A stretch of DNA of 64,000 nt, taken from positions 3,782,001 through 3,846,000 of the forward strand of contig NC_014655.1 of the NCBI RefSeq assembly GCF_000166395.1, written 5' to 3'. Below are positions 53,648-63,727 of the stretch, piece by piece. Numbering within the stretch: the first letter of the stretch is position 1; each line of letters begins with the position of its first letter. A program made the position numbers and the translations under genes. The DNA is from Leadbetterella byssophila DSM 17132 (GTDB lineage: Bacteria > Bacteroidota > Bacteroidia > Cytophagales > Spirosomataceae). The notes beneath the pieces are model-generated. The model had not been told where the DNA came from and searched no databases. It worked only from the letters and a program-made list of their open reading frames with translations.

Positions 53648-54680
53648 TACACCTTCCTTACTGATTTTAAGAGATAAGGTAGAGGCAAATATCGACAAGA
53701 TGATTCAGCTTGGCGGAGCAAAACTCATGCCTCATGTCAAGACCCATAAGATGGATGTAGTTACCCAATTGATGATTGACAAGGGGATTCAAAGATTTAA
53801 AGCCTCCACCTTAGCGGAACTTGAAATGGTAGCTCGATGCAGGGCAAGCGAGGTGTTATTAGCGCATCAGATTATGGGGCAGAAATTAATTTGGTTCCAA
53901 AAACTTAAGGATCAGTATCCGCATACAAAAATGTGTCTCCTCGTGGACTGTATGGAGGTGGCTGAGGAAATCCAAAGGGAATTGAAGGAAGTAGATGTCT
54001 ATATTGATGTTAACGTTGGAATGAACAGGACCGGGATACAGCCCGGTGAAGGATTAAAGGAGTTGATAGCATATGTGAAGAAATGCTCTAATATGAAATT
54101 AAAGGGCTTACATGTTTATGATGGTCATATCACAGATGTGGGTCTAAATGAGAGAGAACAGAGGGTAGCGGACTGTTTCGAAGGACTGCAAGAATATATG
54201 GATCCGCATTGGGAGATGATAGCAGGTGGTTCTCCGGCTTTTTCGGTGCACAGAAAGAGTCCCGATAGAACCCTGTCTCCGGGAACTTCAGTTTTTTGGG
54301 ACTGGGGATATGGAGAGAAATATACGGAACAACCCTATGAGTACGCCGCGTTATTACTTACTAGGGTGATTTCTAAACCTGCGCCTGATCTGATTACAGT
54401 AGATCTGGGACATAAAGGGGTGGGAGCAGAAAACCCTTTGCCTCTTAGGGTTAAGTTTTATGAGCATCCGGATCTGGAATGGGTGAGTCAAAGTGAAGAA
54501 CATGGGGTTTTGAGAACATCTATGCCAGGAAAATATAAAATTGGTGATATTCTACAAGGAGTGCCCTATCACGTTTGCCCTACGGTGAATTTATATGATA
54601 AAGCTTATGTTGTAAATAATGGGGAATATGAAGGAACCTGGGCTATCCCCGCCAGGAATAGAAATATTAGTGTATGTTAA
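53634..54680 (+). CDS. D-threonine aldolase / D-serine dehydratase-family PLP enzyme
   Basis: A 348-residue protein from the ATG at 53634 (an ATG at 53601 inside the previous gene is less likely). The alanine-racemase-like barrel starts at FDTPSLLI, with the PLP-binding Lys36 in PHVKTHK. The C-terminal metal site is the HVC pair (His313, Cys315 in PYHVCPTVN). It probably cleaves or dehydrates D-3-hydroxy-amino acids in the cytoplasm. The stop overlaps the GroES-like start by seven bases, so the three genes form an operon. Confidence 0.88.
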   Translation: MKRFDTPSLLILRDKVEANIDKMIQLGGAKLMPHVKTHKMDVVTQLMIDKGIQRFKASTLAELEMVARCRASEVLLAHQIMGQKLIWFQKLKDQYPHTKMCLLVDCMEVAEEIQRELKEVDVYIDVNVGMNRTGIQPGEGLKELIAYVKKCSNMKLKGLHVYDGHITDVGLNEREQRVADCFEGLQEYMDPHWEMIAGGSPAFSVHRKSPDRTLSPGTSVFWDWGYGEKYTEQPYEYAALLLTRVISKPAPDLITVDLGHKGVGAENPLPLRVKFYEHPDLEWVSQSEEHGVLRTSMPGKYKIGDILQGVPYHVCPTVNLYDKAYVVNNGEYEGTWAIPARNRNISVC

Positions 54681-55045
54681 GTGTTACAGAAGATAACCGT
54701 TTGAAAAAATTGTTAGTGGTAGGAGACAGGGTTCTAATCAAGCCTAAGAATCCAAGTGACAAGACTACATCTGGATTGTATTTACCACCTACCGTTGCAG
54801 AGAAAGAAGAGGTGCAGTCAGGTTACGTTCTAAAGGTTGGGCCTGGCTATCCTCTGCCAGGCTTAGATGACGATGAGCCTTGGAAATCCAAAGCAGTAAA
54901 ATACATGCCTCTTCAAGCGGAAGAAGGAGATGTGGCTATCTACCTTCAAAGGCATGCCGTGGAAATTCAGTACGAAGGCGAACGTTATGTCATTCTACCT
55001 CAATCTGCCATCCTACTTTTAGAAAGGGCAGAGGATTTATTTTGA
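54674..55045 (+). CDS. Divergent GroES-like co-chaperone
   Basis: A 123-residue protein with the GroES beginning (LLVVGDRVLIKPKNPSDKTTSGLYLPP, the mobile loop) and ending (YVILPQSAIL). It is longer than the usual 95-97 residues because of an insertion after VGPG (roughly residues 56-83, PGYPLPGLDDDEPWKSK). No groEL lies nearby, so this is an additional, specialised GroES-like protein rather than the main co-chaperone. It is the last gene in the yaeR/D-TA operon. Confidence 0.82.
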   Translation: MLSVTEDNRLKKLLVVGDRVLIKPKNPSDKTTSGLYLPPTVAEKEEVQSGYVLKVGPGYPLPGLDDDEPWKSKAVKYMPLQAEEGDVAIYLQRHAVEIQYEGERYVILPQSAILLLERAEDLF

Positions 55046-55061
55046 AACAATCTAATTATAT

Positions 55062-55092
55062 AAAGGTAAGTCATTACAAATGGCTTACCTTT
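55062..55092 (+). terminator. Intrinsic terminator after the GroES-like gene
   Basis: A 14-base stem with one G-T pair (AAAGGTAAGTCATT and AATGGCTTACCTTT) and a three-base loop, followed by TGTACTTTTG. It lies between the GroES-like gene and the CcmF-like gene. Confidence 0.68.
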
Positions 55093-55125
55093 GTACTTTT
55101 GTACTGTAAAACCAATTAAGCAACA

Positions 55126-57633
55126 ATGCTTCGTTCATATTTGGGGCAAATAGGTCATTCTCTGTCCATTATCGCCTTTCTTACTTCCCTGTTAGCTACA
55201 TATGTATATGTGATGGCGTCAAAAAAAGACGACGTGCCTTTCTGGAAGAACCTGTCTTCAAAGTTGTTTTTCGTCCATGGTGTAGCGGTGATAGGAGTGG
55301 TGGCAACTTTGTTCACCATAATAATAAATAAGTACTTTGAGTATCATTACGCCTGGGATAATACCTCACTAAGTTTGCCTTTTGGATATGCCATATCTAC
55401 ATTCTGGCAGGATCAGGAAGGGAGTTTTCTCTTATGGATGTTTTGGGACGTAATAGTAGGTTTTGCCTTGATATTTTGGTTTCGAAATAAAGGTAAAGTC
55501 TATCAGTCCTATGAAAGTCCCATGATGGCAGTCTTTTCAGCCGTTCAGGCCTTTTTGGGCAGTATGATCATCGGGGCTGTAATAGTGGGTGATTTTAAGT
55601 TGGGAAGTACACCTTTTCTTCTGCTAAAAGAATCCATGCCTCATTTGAGTCTTTGGGCTACTAATCCTGATTTTGTGCCAAAGGACGGTAATGGATTGAA
55701 TCCTTTGTTGCAGAACTATTGGATGGTCATCCACCCGCCTACCACTTTCTTAGGATTTGCCATGACCACCGTTCCTTTTGCATTCGCTATTGCTGCACTT
55801 TGGAAAAAGGATTACGAAGGCTGGATTAAAGTGGCACAGCCTTGGACGCTATCTGCCGCAATCTTACTCGGTGTAGGGATCATGATGGGTGCCATTTGGG
55901 CTTATGAAACCCTAAATTTTGGAGGGTATTGGAACTGGGACCCAGTAGAGAACGCGGTGTATGTACCTTGGCTGGTGATGGTAGGAGCATTACATACCAT
56001 GATGATTTCACATAAGAGTTCATCCGCCCTAAAGACCACCTTCATCTTAGCTATAACCCAGTTTATCTTAATTTTATACAGTACATTCCTAACAAGAAGT
56101 GGGGTATTAGGGTCTGCTTCTGTACATTCATTTACTGACCTGGGTTTGTCGGGCCAACTTTTGGTATATCTCTTCTTCTTCATCATCATCGCTGTGGTAT
56201 TACTAGTATGGAGATGGAAGGAGCTACCAAGGGATGAAGAGGAGGTATCTACGTACTCTTCTGATTTCTGGATCTTCATAGGGGTAACTGTATTGGTTTT
56301 GGCAGCTTTCCAATTGACCGTAACGACCTCCATTCCTGTGTATAATAAGATAGGAGAAGTCTTTGGACTTAAATTAAATATGGCCATGCCAACAGATCCT
56401 ATTGAACACTTCACTGTGATTCAAATGTGGCTGTTCATCGCCATAGTGATCTTAACCGGTATTGCACAATACTATTTTTGGAAGAATCAAGGGAAACTGA
56501 CTTGGAATAAACTGGTGAACCCTTTAGTCATCAGCTTATTTTTGACGGCTATTATCATTACCTTAAGCGGGGTGAATAAATGGCAATATATCGTTTTACT
56601 TGCAGCCGGAATGTTTTGTATAGTAGCTAATTTGAACATCTTGTTCTACTACAAAAAAATGAAGATTGCCGGTGGAGCAGTATCTCATATTGGGGTAGCT
56701 TTAATGCTGATAGGTATAATGTACTCCTCCGCATATGAGAAAGTGATATCCTTAAATTTTGAAGGCAATAAGCTTTTCCAAGATGAGAAGGATAATTCAG
56801 AAAGTACCTTGCTTTACATCAAGAGACCTACACGTATACAGGATTTTCACCTGACCTATGGTGGAGAGTTTATTAAAATCAGGAAGGTTCCGGGTTATGT
56901 GGAGAAACGTTTTGTGCAGCAGGTGATGGATAGTGATTACAAAGGGGTACTTCGTGCTGACCTGATGGATGGAGAAAAGATTCTAGCTAAGAAAGGAGAT
57001 ACCGTAGAGTACAACGCAGAAAATACCTATTACCAGGTGAACTTTAAAAAAGGAGAGAAGGAAGACTTTAATCTTTATCCACGTTATCAGATCAATCCTA
57101 AAATGGGTAATGTGGTGTCTCCGGATATTAAACACTACTGGAACAAGGATATCTACTCTCATGTGAATTATGTTACTACAGGTGAAGAAAAACAGTGGAC
57201 TCCTACGGAGGAATACCAGGTAGCGCTAAAAGATACATTCTTCTTAAATGATCACGTGGCCATTTTAGATGAAGTTCGACCTTTGACGGAATTGGAAGGT
57301 CTTCCTCTTCAAGACGGAGATGTGGCAGCAGAAGCTACCTTAAGAATCCTGGAAAGAGACGGAGAAAAGATATTGAAGCCTATTTTTGCCATCAAAAACA
57401 GGGAAGTTTGGAGCATTCCTGTGGTGTCAAATGAACTAGGTATTCGTGCTCAATTGCTGAAAATTGATCCTAGTACCGGTATGTTTACCTTTGGGATTAA
57501 TAGAGGTGAGAAGGAATATATCATTATAAAAGCCATTGAGAAGCCCCACATGAATGTTCTTTGGGCAGGTACATTTTTAGTATTCTTAGGTTTGGGTATA
57601 AGTGCATATAGAAGATTCAAATTGATTTCATGA
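55126..57633 (+). CDS. CcmF/CcsA-type cytochrome c heme lyase
   Basis: An 835-residue membrane protein with about 15 segments. Conserved histidine His203 in MVIHPPTTF and the heme-binding WWD-type motif GGYWNWDPVEN (residues 266-276) place it in the CcmF/NrfE/CcsA family, which attaches heme to apocytochrome c at the outer face of the inner membrane. The C-terminal third (from about 560) is a hydrophilic periplasmic domain ending in a final helix. Its stop overlaps the next gene (ATGA). No other ccm genes lie in the window. Confidence 0.9.
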   Translation: MLRSYLGQIGHSLSIIAFLTSLLATYVYVMASKKDDVPFWKNLSSKLFFVHGVAVIGVVATLFTIIINKYFEYHYAWDNTSLSLPFGYAISTFWQDQEGSFLLWMFWDVIVGFALIFWFRNKGKVYQSYESPMMAVFSAVQAFLGSMIIGAVIVGDFKLGSTPFLLLKESMPHLSLWATNPDFVPKDGNGLNPLLQNYWMVIHPPTTFLGFAMTTVPFAFAIAALWKKDYEGWIKVAQPWTLSAAILLGVGIMMGAIWAYETLNFGGYWNWDPVENAVYVPWLVMVGALHTMMISHKSSSALKTTFILAITQFILILYSTFLTRSGVLGSASVHSFTDLGLSGQLLVYLFFFIIIAVVLLVWRWKELPRDEEEVSTYSSDFWIFIGVTVLVLAAFQLTVTTSIPVYNKIGEVFGLKLNMAMPTDPIEHFTVIQMWLFIAIVILTGIAQYYFWKNQGKLTWNKLVNPLVISLFLTAIIITLSGVNKWQYIVLLAAGMFCIVANLNILFYYKKMKIAGGAVSHIGVALMLIGIMYSSAYEKVISLNFEGNKLFQDEKDNSESTLLYIKRPTRIQDFHLTYGGEFIKIRKVPGYVEKRFVQQVMDSDYKGVLRADLMDGEKILAKKGDTVEYNAENTYYQVNFKKGEKEDFNLYPRYQINPKMGNVVSPDIKHYWNKDIYSHVNYVTTGEEKQWTPTEEYQVALKDTFFLNDHVAILDEVRPLTELEGLPLQDGDVAAEATLRILERDGEKILKPIFAIKNREVWSIPVVSNELGIRAQLLKIDPSTGMFTFGINRGEKEYIIIKAIEKPHMNVLWAGTFLVFLGLGISAYRRFKLIS

Positions 57634-58217
57634 GAAAGGTTTTGATGTATGTGATCTTAGCTTTGGCATTACTCTTTTTTTGGGAAAGGCTAAAGAAAGC
57701 TAGCTTCTGGAACAAAGAAGTCACTACTACGCATCATACCGTTTTGAAAGAAATCACAGATCTGGGGAAACTCGAATTAGTGAAATACGCATATAGGGAT
57801 GTGGTGGAGCAAAAGATCGTTCGCGACTTTCTGCCAGACCCGAAAGCCTTATTGATTATAGAAGGAGAGGCGGTAGGTTGTATAGACCTGAAGAAAGTCA
57901 AAGAGGATGATCTTCAGTTTAAAGGAGATACCTTGATCGTACATCTTCCCTCTCCTGAAATCTGCTACCATAAAATAGATCATGAAAGGTCTAAGGTTTA
58001 TCATACAGAATATGCCTTTATGAATGAAGGACTATTGCTCGAAGAGGCATATAAAAGGGCCGAAAAGCAGATTCTCGAATCTGCCCTTCGAGCAGATATA
58101 TTAGGTAAGACAAAGGCTAATGCGGCATTAGTCCTTAAACCTTTACTTGAAAATGCTTCGGGCAAAAAGGTGGTCTTGAAATTTCCCTTAGCAGCTGAAC
58201 TAGATCCATTAAAATAA
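57630..58217 (+). CDS. DUF4230 protein, membrane anchored
   Basis: A 195-residue protein with an N-terminal membrane segment (VLMYVILALALLFFW) and the DUF4230 domain (TDLGKLELVKYAYRDVVEQK, EAVGCIDLKKV, KGDTLIVHLPSPEI). Function is not known. It is translationally coupled to the CcmF-like gene, so a role connected to cytochrome assembly or the envelope is possible but not shown. Confidence 0.8.
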   Translation: MRKVLMYVILALALLFFWERLKKASFWNKEVTTTHHTVLKEITDLGKLELVKYAYRDVVEQKIVRDFLPDPKALLIIEGEAVGCIDLKKVKEDDLQFKGDTLIVHLPSPEICYHKIDHERSKVYHTEYAFMNEGLLLEEAYKRAEKQILESALRADILGKTKANAALVLKPLLENASGKKVVLKFPLAAELDPLK

Positions 58218-58280
58218 CAAGAACTTCTTTCTTCGATTATTTAAATTTTTTAAAGAATAATTCTAAATAATAAAAAATTT

Positions 58281-58300
58281 TGTGCAAACGTGTGCAAACT
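58281..58300. promoter_or_regulatory. Tandem direct repeat TGTGCAAAC before the second susC promoter
   Basis: Two adjacent copies of TGTGCAAAC (58281-58289 and 58291-58299), exactly ten bases apart, lie eleven bases before the -33 element of the susC promoter. The helical phasing is typical of activator half-sites. The regulator is unknown. Confidence 0.55.
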
Positions 58301-58311
58301 AGTTCAAGACG

Positions 58312-58342
58312 TTTGTTACAGCATTTTTACTAGGTATATTTG
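58312..58342 (+). promoter_or_regulatory. Bacteroidota sigma-A-type promoter of the second susC
   Basis: TTTG (58312-58315), 19 bases, then TATATTTG (58335-58342): an ideal -33/-7 pair of the phylum. It gives a leader of about 35 bases before the ATG at 58383. Confidence 0.8.
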
Positions 58343-58382
58343 TTAAATTTCTATTTTTAGTCCCTAAAAAGATTCATATTCC

Positions 58383-61300
58383 ATGAAAAAAACTCTACTC
58401 TCTATTGCAGTATTGGGACTGGCATTAAATGCTTCATCAGCAACGCCGCCAGACCAGTATCGCATCTCCGTGCAACGAGCACAAGCCTTCGATTCAGTTC
58501 GAGGTAAGGTAGTGGGAACTGATGGTCCTGTACCGGGTGCAACCGTACAAGTTGTAGGTACCAATGTGGTAACAGTTACAGACGCGGAGGGTAATTTTAC
58601 GCTTGAAGCAGCACGTGGAGCTGTTTTGAGAATTTCATCTGTAGGTTATGTTACAAAAGAGGTAACCTATAACGGAGGTACATTGACCATTAACCTTGAG
58701 GATGATACAAACAGTTTGAATGAGGTGGTTGTTGTAGGTTATGGTACACAGAAAAAAGGTAACTTAACGGGTGCAGTTTCCTCTGTAAACGTGAGAGAAA
58801 ACTTAGAGTCACGTCCTATAGCTGACGTAGGTAGAGCTATCCAAGGTTCTACTCCGGGTTTAACCATTACCATTCCTAGTGGTGAAGTAGGTTCAGATCC
58901 TACTATCCGTATCAGAGGTGCTTTGTCATCTGTACAAGGTAATAGTACGCCTCTAATCCTTTTAGATAACGTTGAGATTCCAAGTATTCAGTATGTAAAT
59001 CCTGATGACGTGGAGTCTATCACAGTATTAAAGGATGCGGCTTCTTCTTCCATCTATGGTGCTAAAGCGGCTTTCGGTGTGATCTTGATTACTACAAAGA
59101 CTGGAGGTTCCAAAGAGAAGATTACGGTTAACTACTCGGCTAACATGGCCTTCCAAAATCCATTCAAGGATTACGAGATGGGTAGATTGAACGCCTTAAA
59201 ATATACCATGGATGCGCTTGACAGAGTAGGGGGTACTGAAACCGGTGCTTTCTATAGAATCAACAGAGAAAGCTATGAGAAGGCGGTTCAATGGGACAAG
59301 ACTTATGGTAAAACAATAGGTGCAAATGATCCTACCGTCTACGGAAGAGACTGGTACGTGAATCCGGGTGCCCCTAGTGTAAAGTACGGTATTCGTACGT
59401 ATGACCCATATGATTATATGATTAGAGAATGGGCTCCTACGCAAACGCATAACTTATCACTGAACGGAACTGTAGGTAAAACAAAATACACCGCTACTTT
59501 TGGTATGATTAATCAGAGCGGTATGTTGAAGCCTGGTGATTCGGATAAATTCAAGAGATATAACGGTGCATTACGTTTATCAAACGATATCAACAAGTAC
59601 TTAACCATCAGAGGAGGAGCATTGTTTAGCCAGAGAAATAAGGAATATCCTTATGTAACAAGCTCTTATTCAGCTGACCCTTGGTTATACATGTACCGTT
59701 GGTCTTCTTTATACCCAATGGGTTATGACGAGTATAATCGCCCAATCCGCAGCCCATGGTCTGAAAACATGGCAGGGAACCTGGGTTCTATGCGTCATAA
59801 CTACATAAACCTGAGTGCAGGTACTACAGTTAACATCATGAAGAACTGGAAACTTGATGTAGATTATACTTTCACCAACGAAGATTTCACTACTTCCCGT
59901 AACGGTACTCGTTTTACCGCCGCTAACTCATGGGTAGCTGGGGTAGCAAGAAATGATGCGAATGGAAATCCTATCTATGTAAATGATAAAGGGGAAGTAG
60001 TAGCTGAAGGTACACCAGGTGCTATGCGTGCATATGACCTTTCATACAATACTTACACTGCCAATGGCGCAAACCCTGATCACGTATATTTACGTACAGA
60101 GAATAGTTACCGCCATACAGTGAATGCCTTGACTACTTATGATTTTAGACCGAATAAGGATCATGATTTCAAATTTATATTAGGTCTTAACCGGGTTACT
60201 ACAGATGGTAAATATCACTGGACTCAGAGAACTAACTTACTAGATATTACTAATCCTCAGTTTGATCTAGCAGTAGGTGATATCACAGGTAGTGGTGGTG
60301 TTTACTGGGATGCGCAGTTAGGTTACTTTGGTAGAATCAACTACGTGTTCAAAGATAAATATCTATTCGAAGGTAACCTTCGTTATGACGGTTCTTCGAA
60401 ATTCCCAACAGACCTAAGATGGAGATGGTTTAAGTCCTTCTCTGCAGGTTGGATTGCTTCAGAAGAGAAATTCATGGAATGGGCTAAGCCTACTTTAAGT
60501 CACTTGAAATTCAGAGGTTCATGGGGTGTGATAGGTAACCAAACCGTGCCATCAGACCTTTATATTTCTAACATGACAGCGGGTCAGATCAGCTGGTTTA
60601 TCAATGGAAACCCTGTTAACGCAGTAGGTTCTCCTTCTTTAACCGTTCCAAACGTAACTTGGGAAGACCTTGAAACTACTGACTTTGGTGTGGATGCTAG
60701 ATTCCTACAGAATAAATTGGGTGTAACATTCGACTGGTACAGAAAAGTAACCAAAAACATGTTTGCTCCAGTAGAAGGTACAACTTGGACCATAGGTGCA
60801 GGTGCTCCACTTGGAAACTACGGTACATTGACTACTAAAGGTTTTGAACTTGCGGTTGACTTCAACCACAGATTCGCAAACGGTTTAGGAATTAATGTAC
60901 GCGCTAACTTAGACGATGCTAAGTCTGTATTCAGCGACTACACATCATCTCGTCTAATGGGATCTAACTATGATGGTAAGGTTTATGGAGAGATTTGGGG
61001 TTATACTACAGATCGCTTATTCCAATATGATGATTTCGTATTAGATGCCAGCGGAAAGCCTGTATTAGTGACCTTAACTCCTGAAATGACGAAGTATTAC
61101 ACCAGTGGTGGTGGTAAAGCATATCAGCTGAAAGATCCTAATGGCGTTTACCAACCTCGTTTCCAGAACTCCACTAACTTCTACTTCGGACCTGGAGACG
61201 TTAAGTTCAAGGACTTAAACGGTGACGGTGAATTAGACAACGGCGACGGTACGGTAGATAATCCTGGGGACATGAGTGTTATAGGTAATTTCACTCCTCG

Positions 61301-61829
61301 TTACAACTATGGATTTAGAATTGGTGCAGATTATAAAGGTTTTGACTTCTCAGCTTTCTTCCAGGGAGTAGGTCAAAGAAGTGTATGGGGTGAAGGTTTC
61401 TTAGCCATTCCAGGTTTTAACGTATCAGATGGAGCTATGCCAGAAGCTATTGTAAGTAATTACTGGACTCCGGAAACTCCTGACGCATTCTATCCTGCAG
61501 CATTCAATAATGCTGGTTCTGCTAACGTGAACAACATGCAAGTGCAAACGCGTTACTTGTTAGATATGTCTTATTTGAGAGCGAAAAACATTACATTAGG
61601 TTATAGCCTTCCTCAGCATTTGTTGAAGCGCGGAGGTATCAATACCTTAAGAGTGTATGTTTCCCTTGAGAACTTCTTCACTTGGGATAAGCTTAATGGA
61701 CTTCCAATAGATCCGGAAGAAGTAGCTGGTACATCTATTTTCTTACAAAGCAACTACAATGCCGGACGTACAGGTGTGGGTACTCCTACCTTTAAGAGTG
61801 CTTCCCTTGGACTTCAACTTAATTTCTAA
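58383..61829 (+). CDS. SusC/RagA-type TonB-linked outer-membrane receptor
   Basis: An 1148-residue protein. The signal peptide (MKKTLLSIAVLGLALNASSA) is followed by a carboxypeptidase-regulatory-like domain (VRGKVVGTDGPVPGATVQV), the linker NEVVVVGYGTQKKGNLTG, the TonB plug (ENLESRPIADVGRAIQG, LDNVEIP, ITVLKDAASSSIYGAKAA) and a barrel ending in LQLNF. The linker is of the more common VVVGYG type, different from the first locus. It imports an unknown ligand, probably a glycan or peptide, with the SusD partner 12 bases downstream. Confidence 0.95.
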   Translation: MKKTLLSIAVLGLALNASSATPPDQYRISVQRAQAFDSVRGKVVGTDGPVPGATVQVVGTNVVTVTDAEGNFTLEAARGAVLRISSVGYVTKEVTYNGGTLTINLEDDTNSLNEVVVVGYGTQKKGNLTGAVSSVNVRENLESRPIADVGRAIQGSTPGLTITIPSGEVGSDPTIRIRGALSSVQGNSTPLILLDNVEIPSIQYVNPDDVESITVLKDAASSSIYGAKAAFGVILITTKTGGSKEKITVNYSANMAFQNPFKDYEMGRLNALKYTMDALDRVGGTETGAFYRINRESYEKAVQWDKTYGKTIGANDPTVYGRDWYVNPGAPSVKYGIRTYDPYDYMIREWAPTQTHNLSLNGTVGKTKYTATFGMINQSGMLKPGDSDKFKRYNGALRLSNDINKYLTIRGGALFSQRNKEYPYVTSSYSADPWLYMYRWSSLYPMGYDEYNRPIRSPWSENMAGNLGSMRHNYINLSAGTTVNIMKNWKLDVDYTFTNEDFTTSRNGTRFTAANSWVAGVARNDANGNPIYVNDKGEVVAEGTPGAMRAYDLSYNTYTANGANPDHVYLRTENSYRHTVNALTTYDFRPNKDHDFKFILGLNRVTTDGKYHWTQRTNLLDITNPQFDLAVGDITGSGGVYWDAQLGYFGRINYVFKDKYLFEGNLRYDGSSKFPTDLRWRWFKSFSAGWIASEEKFMEWAKPTLSHLKFRGSWGVIGNQTVPSDLYISNMTAGQISWFINGNPVNAVGSPSLTVPNVTWEDLETTDFGVDARFLQNKLGVTFDWYRKVTKNMFAPVEGTTWTIGAGAPLGNYGTLTTKGFELAVDFNHRFANGLGINVRANLDDAKSVFSDYTSSRLMGSNYDGKVYGEIWGYTTDRLFQYDDFVLDASGKPVLVTLTPEMTKYYTSGGGKAYQLKDPNGVYQPRFQNSTNFYFGPGDVKFKDLNGDGELDNGDGTVDNPGDMSVIGNFTPRYNYGFRIGADYKGFDFSAFFQGVGQRSVWGEGFLAIPGFNVSDGAMPEAIVSNYWTPETPDAFYPAAFNNAGSANVNNMQVQTRYLLDMSYLRAKNITLGYSLPQHLLKRGGINTLRVYVSLENFFTWDKLNGLPIDPEEVAGTSIFLQSNYNAGRTGVGTPTFKSASLGLQLNF

Positions 61830-61841
61830 TCCTTTAAGACA

Positions 61842-63677
61842 ATGAATATCAAACAATATATCTGTGTCGGAGCCGTAGCTGCATTATTAGGTGCATGTAA
61901 TCCGGACGTCTTAGACAGACCTGAACTGACGAAGGTGAATGATAACACCTTCTGGAAAAACGAAACAGATCTTCGTCTCTATGCGAATGACTTCTACGTG
62001 AACTATTTTGTAGGGTATAACTCTGGTTTTGGTACAGCTTATACTCCACTGAGAGGTTACATTTTTGCAGATGACTTCACTCAAACCGGTACACAATCCG
62101 GATTTGAAACTACTGTGCCTAACTCAAGAGGGGCAAGTACAGCAACGCCAACCATCCTTACGCAATATTCCGGTCCAAACTGGAACTTCTACTGGGTGAG
62201 AAAGGCTAATGTGATGCTTTCCAGAATGAAGGCTAAAATGGATGGAAACATCCCTGCTGAGCAGTACAATCACTGGGAAGGTGTAGGTAGATTATTTAGA
62301 GGTTATGAATACTCTCGCCTTGTAAGCGTATTTGGAGATGTCCCTTATTTCGACCAAGAAGTAGATCCAAGTGATGACGCAAGCATGTATAAAGAAAGAA
62401 CTCCACGTGGAGAGGTGATGGATAAGGTATACGAAGATTTCAAATTTGCCTTAGCTAACATCCGCCTTAACGATGGAGTAGGATATGTCAATCGCTATGT
62501 TGCTGCTGCTGTCATTTCAAACCTTATATTATTTGAAGGATCTTGGCAGCACTATCACAAGCTTGATGCGGCTAGAGCTAAAAAATACTTAGAACTAGCT
62601 GTTGAGGCTTCTGAATTAGTGATGAACAGCGGGAAGTATTCTTTCAATAGTGACTTTAAAGCCCTATTTGCATCTGAGAACCTTGCTAATAACCCGGAAG
62701 TTATTTTCTTTAGAGCTTATGAGTCGCCTCGTTTAACCCATGCTATCGGTTCTTATAGCAACGGTACTGAAGGTCAAGCTCAGTCTGCTAACTTGAATCT
62801 TTTGAAATCCTTCATTTGTACAGACGGTGATGTATGGCAGAATTCTAAAGTGGATAATGCTAAAAGCTTCCACTTAAGAAATTTGGTGGTTACTCGTGAC
62901 CCTCGTTTCGAAGCCACTTTCCTAGATACAGTAAACACTCCTGCAGCAACCTTAGCCTATGCTCACAAGTTTGCAGGTAGAGAGGCTAGAAACTATATGT
63001 ACGGAGGAAGCTATCCTGCAGCATGGGGAAGTAATACGAATACCAATGATGCTCCTGTACACCGTTTAGCTGAGGTAGTTTTGAACTGGGTAGAAGCTAA
63101 GCAAATTCTTGCAGAATCATTTGGTGGGGCACCGGTTTCTCAGGCGGATCTAGATAAATCTATCAATGCTATCCGTAACCGTCCATTAGATGCAGTAGCT
63201 ATAGCGAAAGGTGTGAAGAAAACTGCTCCATTACAGTTGAATGCTATTCCTAATGACCCTACACGTGACGCAGATGTGTCTCCGTTAATGTGGGAAATTC
63301 GTAGAGAGAGAAGAATGGAGTTTGTGTATGAGCATACTCGTCTGAATGACCTACGTCGTTGGAAAAAACTAAATTATATGGATTTCCAAAATCCGGATTA
63401 TGCAGCGGGTCCTTGGTTAGATGTGAACAAAGATCTTAAAACACAATTAACCGCTTCATTTGTAGGTAGACTTCGTGTTATGAAGGAGGATGGAACAATA
63501 GTTACTTATAACGGTAACAATGCCGCAGATATGGTAGGTTACTATGTAGTTCAAAACTTTGCGAATAGAGTATCGTTCACAGATAGGGTATACCTAGCCC
63601 CTCTGGGACGAAACGAGATTCAAGCTTATAAAGAGAGAGGATTTACTCTCACTCAGAACCCTGGTTGGGGAGAGTAA
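61842..63677 (+). CDS. SusD/RagB-type substrate-binding lipoprotein
   Basis: A 611-residue lipoprotein with lipobox LGAC (Cys19) and the typical N-terminal CNPDVLDRPELTKVNDNTFWKN. Central TPR-like helices (RKANVMLSRM, GVGRLFRGYEYSRLVSVFGDVPYFD) and the C-terminal RRERRMEFVYEHTRLNDLRRWKKL block mark the RagB/SusD family. It binds the ligand as lid of the SusC barrel. An 11-base-stem terminator follows, so the phosphoesterase next door may be transcribed separately. Confidence 0.94.
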   Translation: MNIKQYICVGAVAALLGACNPDVLDRPELTKVNDNTFWKNETDLRLYANDFYVNYFVGYNSGFGTAYTPLRGYIFADDFTQTGTQSGFETTVPNSRGASTATPTILTQYSGPNWNFYWVRKANVMLSRMKAKMDGNIPAEQYNHWEGVGRLFRGYEYSRLVSVFGDVPYFDQEVDPSDDASMYKERTPRGEVMDKVYEDFKFALANIRLNDGVGYVNRYVAAAVISNLILFEGSWQHYHKLDAARAKKYLELAVEASELVMNSGKYSFNSDFKALFASENLANNPEVIFFRAYESPRLTHAIGSYSNGTEGQAQSANLNLLKSFICTDGDVWQNSKVDNAKSFHLRNLVVTRDPRFEATFLDTVNTPAATLAYAHKFAGREARNYMYGGSYPAAWGSNTNTNDAPVHRLAEVVLNWVEAKQILAESFGGAPVSQADLDKSINAIRNRPLDAVAIAKGVKKTAPLQLNAIPNDPTRDADVSPLMWEIRRERRMEFVYEHTRLNDLRRWKKLNYMDFQNPDYAAGPWLDVNKDLKTQLTASFVGRLRVMKEDGTIVTYNGNNAADMVGYYVVQNFANRVSFTDRVYLAPLGRNEIQAYKERGFTLTQNPGWGE

Positions 63678-63687
63678 GAAAAATAAT

Positions 63688-63713
63688 AAAGGCTGCAGGC
63701 AACTGCAGCCTTT
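63688..63713 (+). terminator. Intrinsic terminator after the second susD
   Basis: Perfect 11-base stem AAAGGCTGCAG/CTGCAGCCTTT with a GCAA loop (a stable tetraloop type). The U-run is short. Confidence 0.72.
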
Positions 63714-63727
63714 CTACATTTTAAGGT

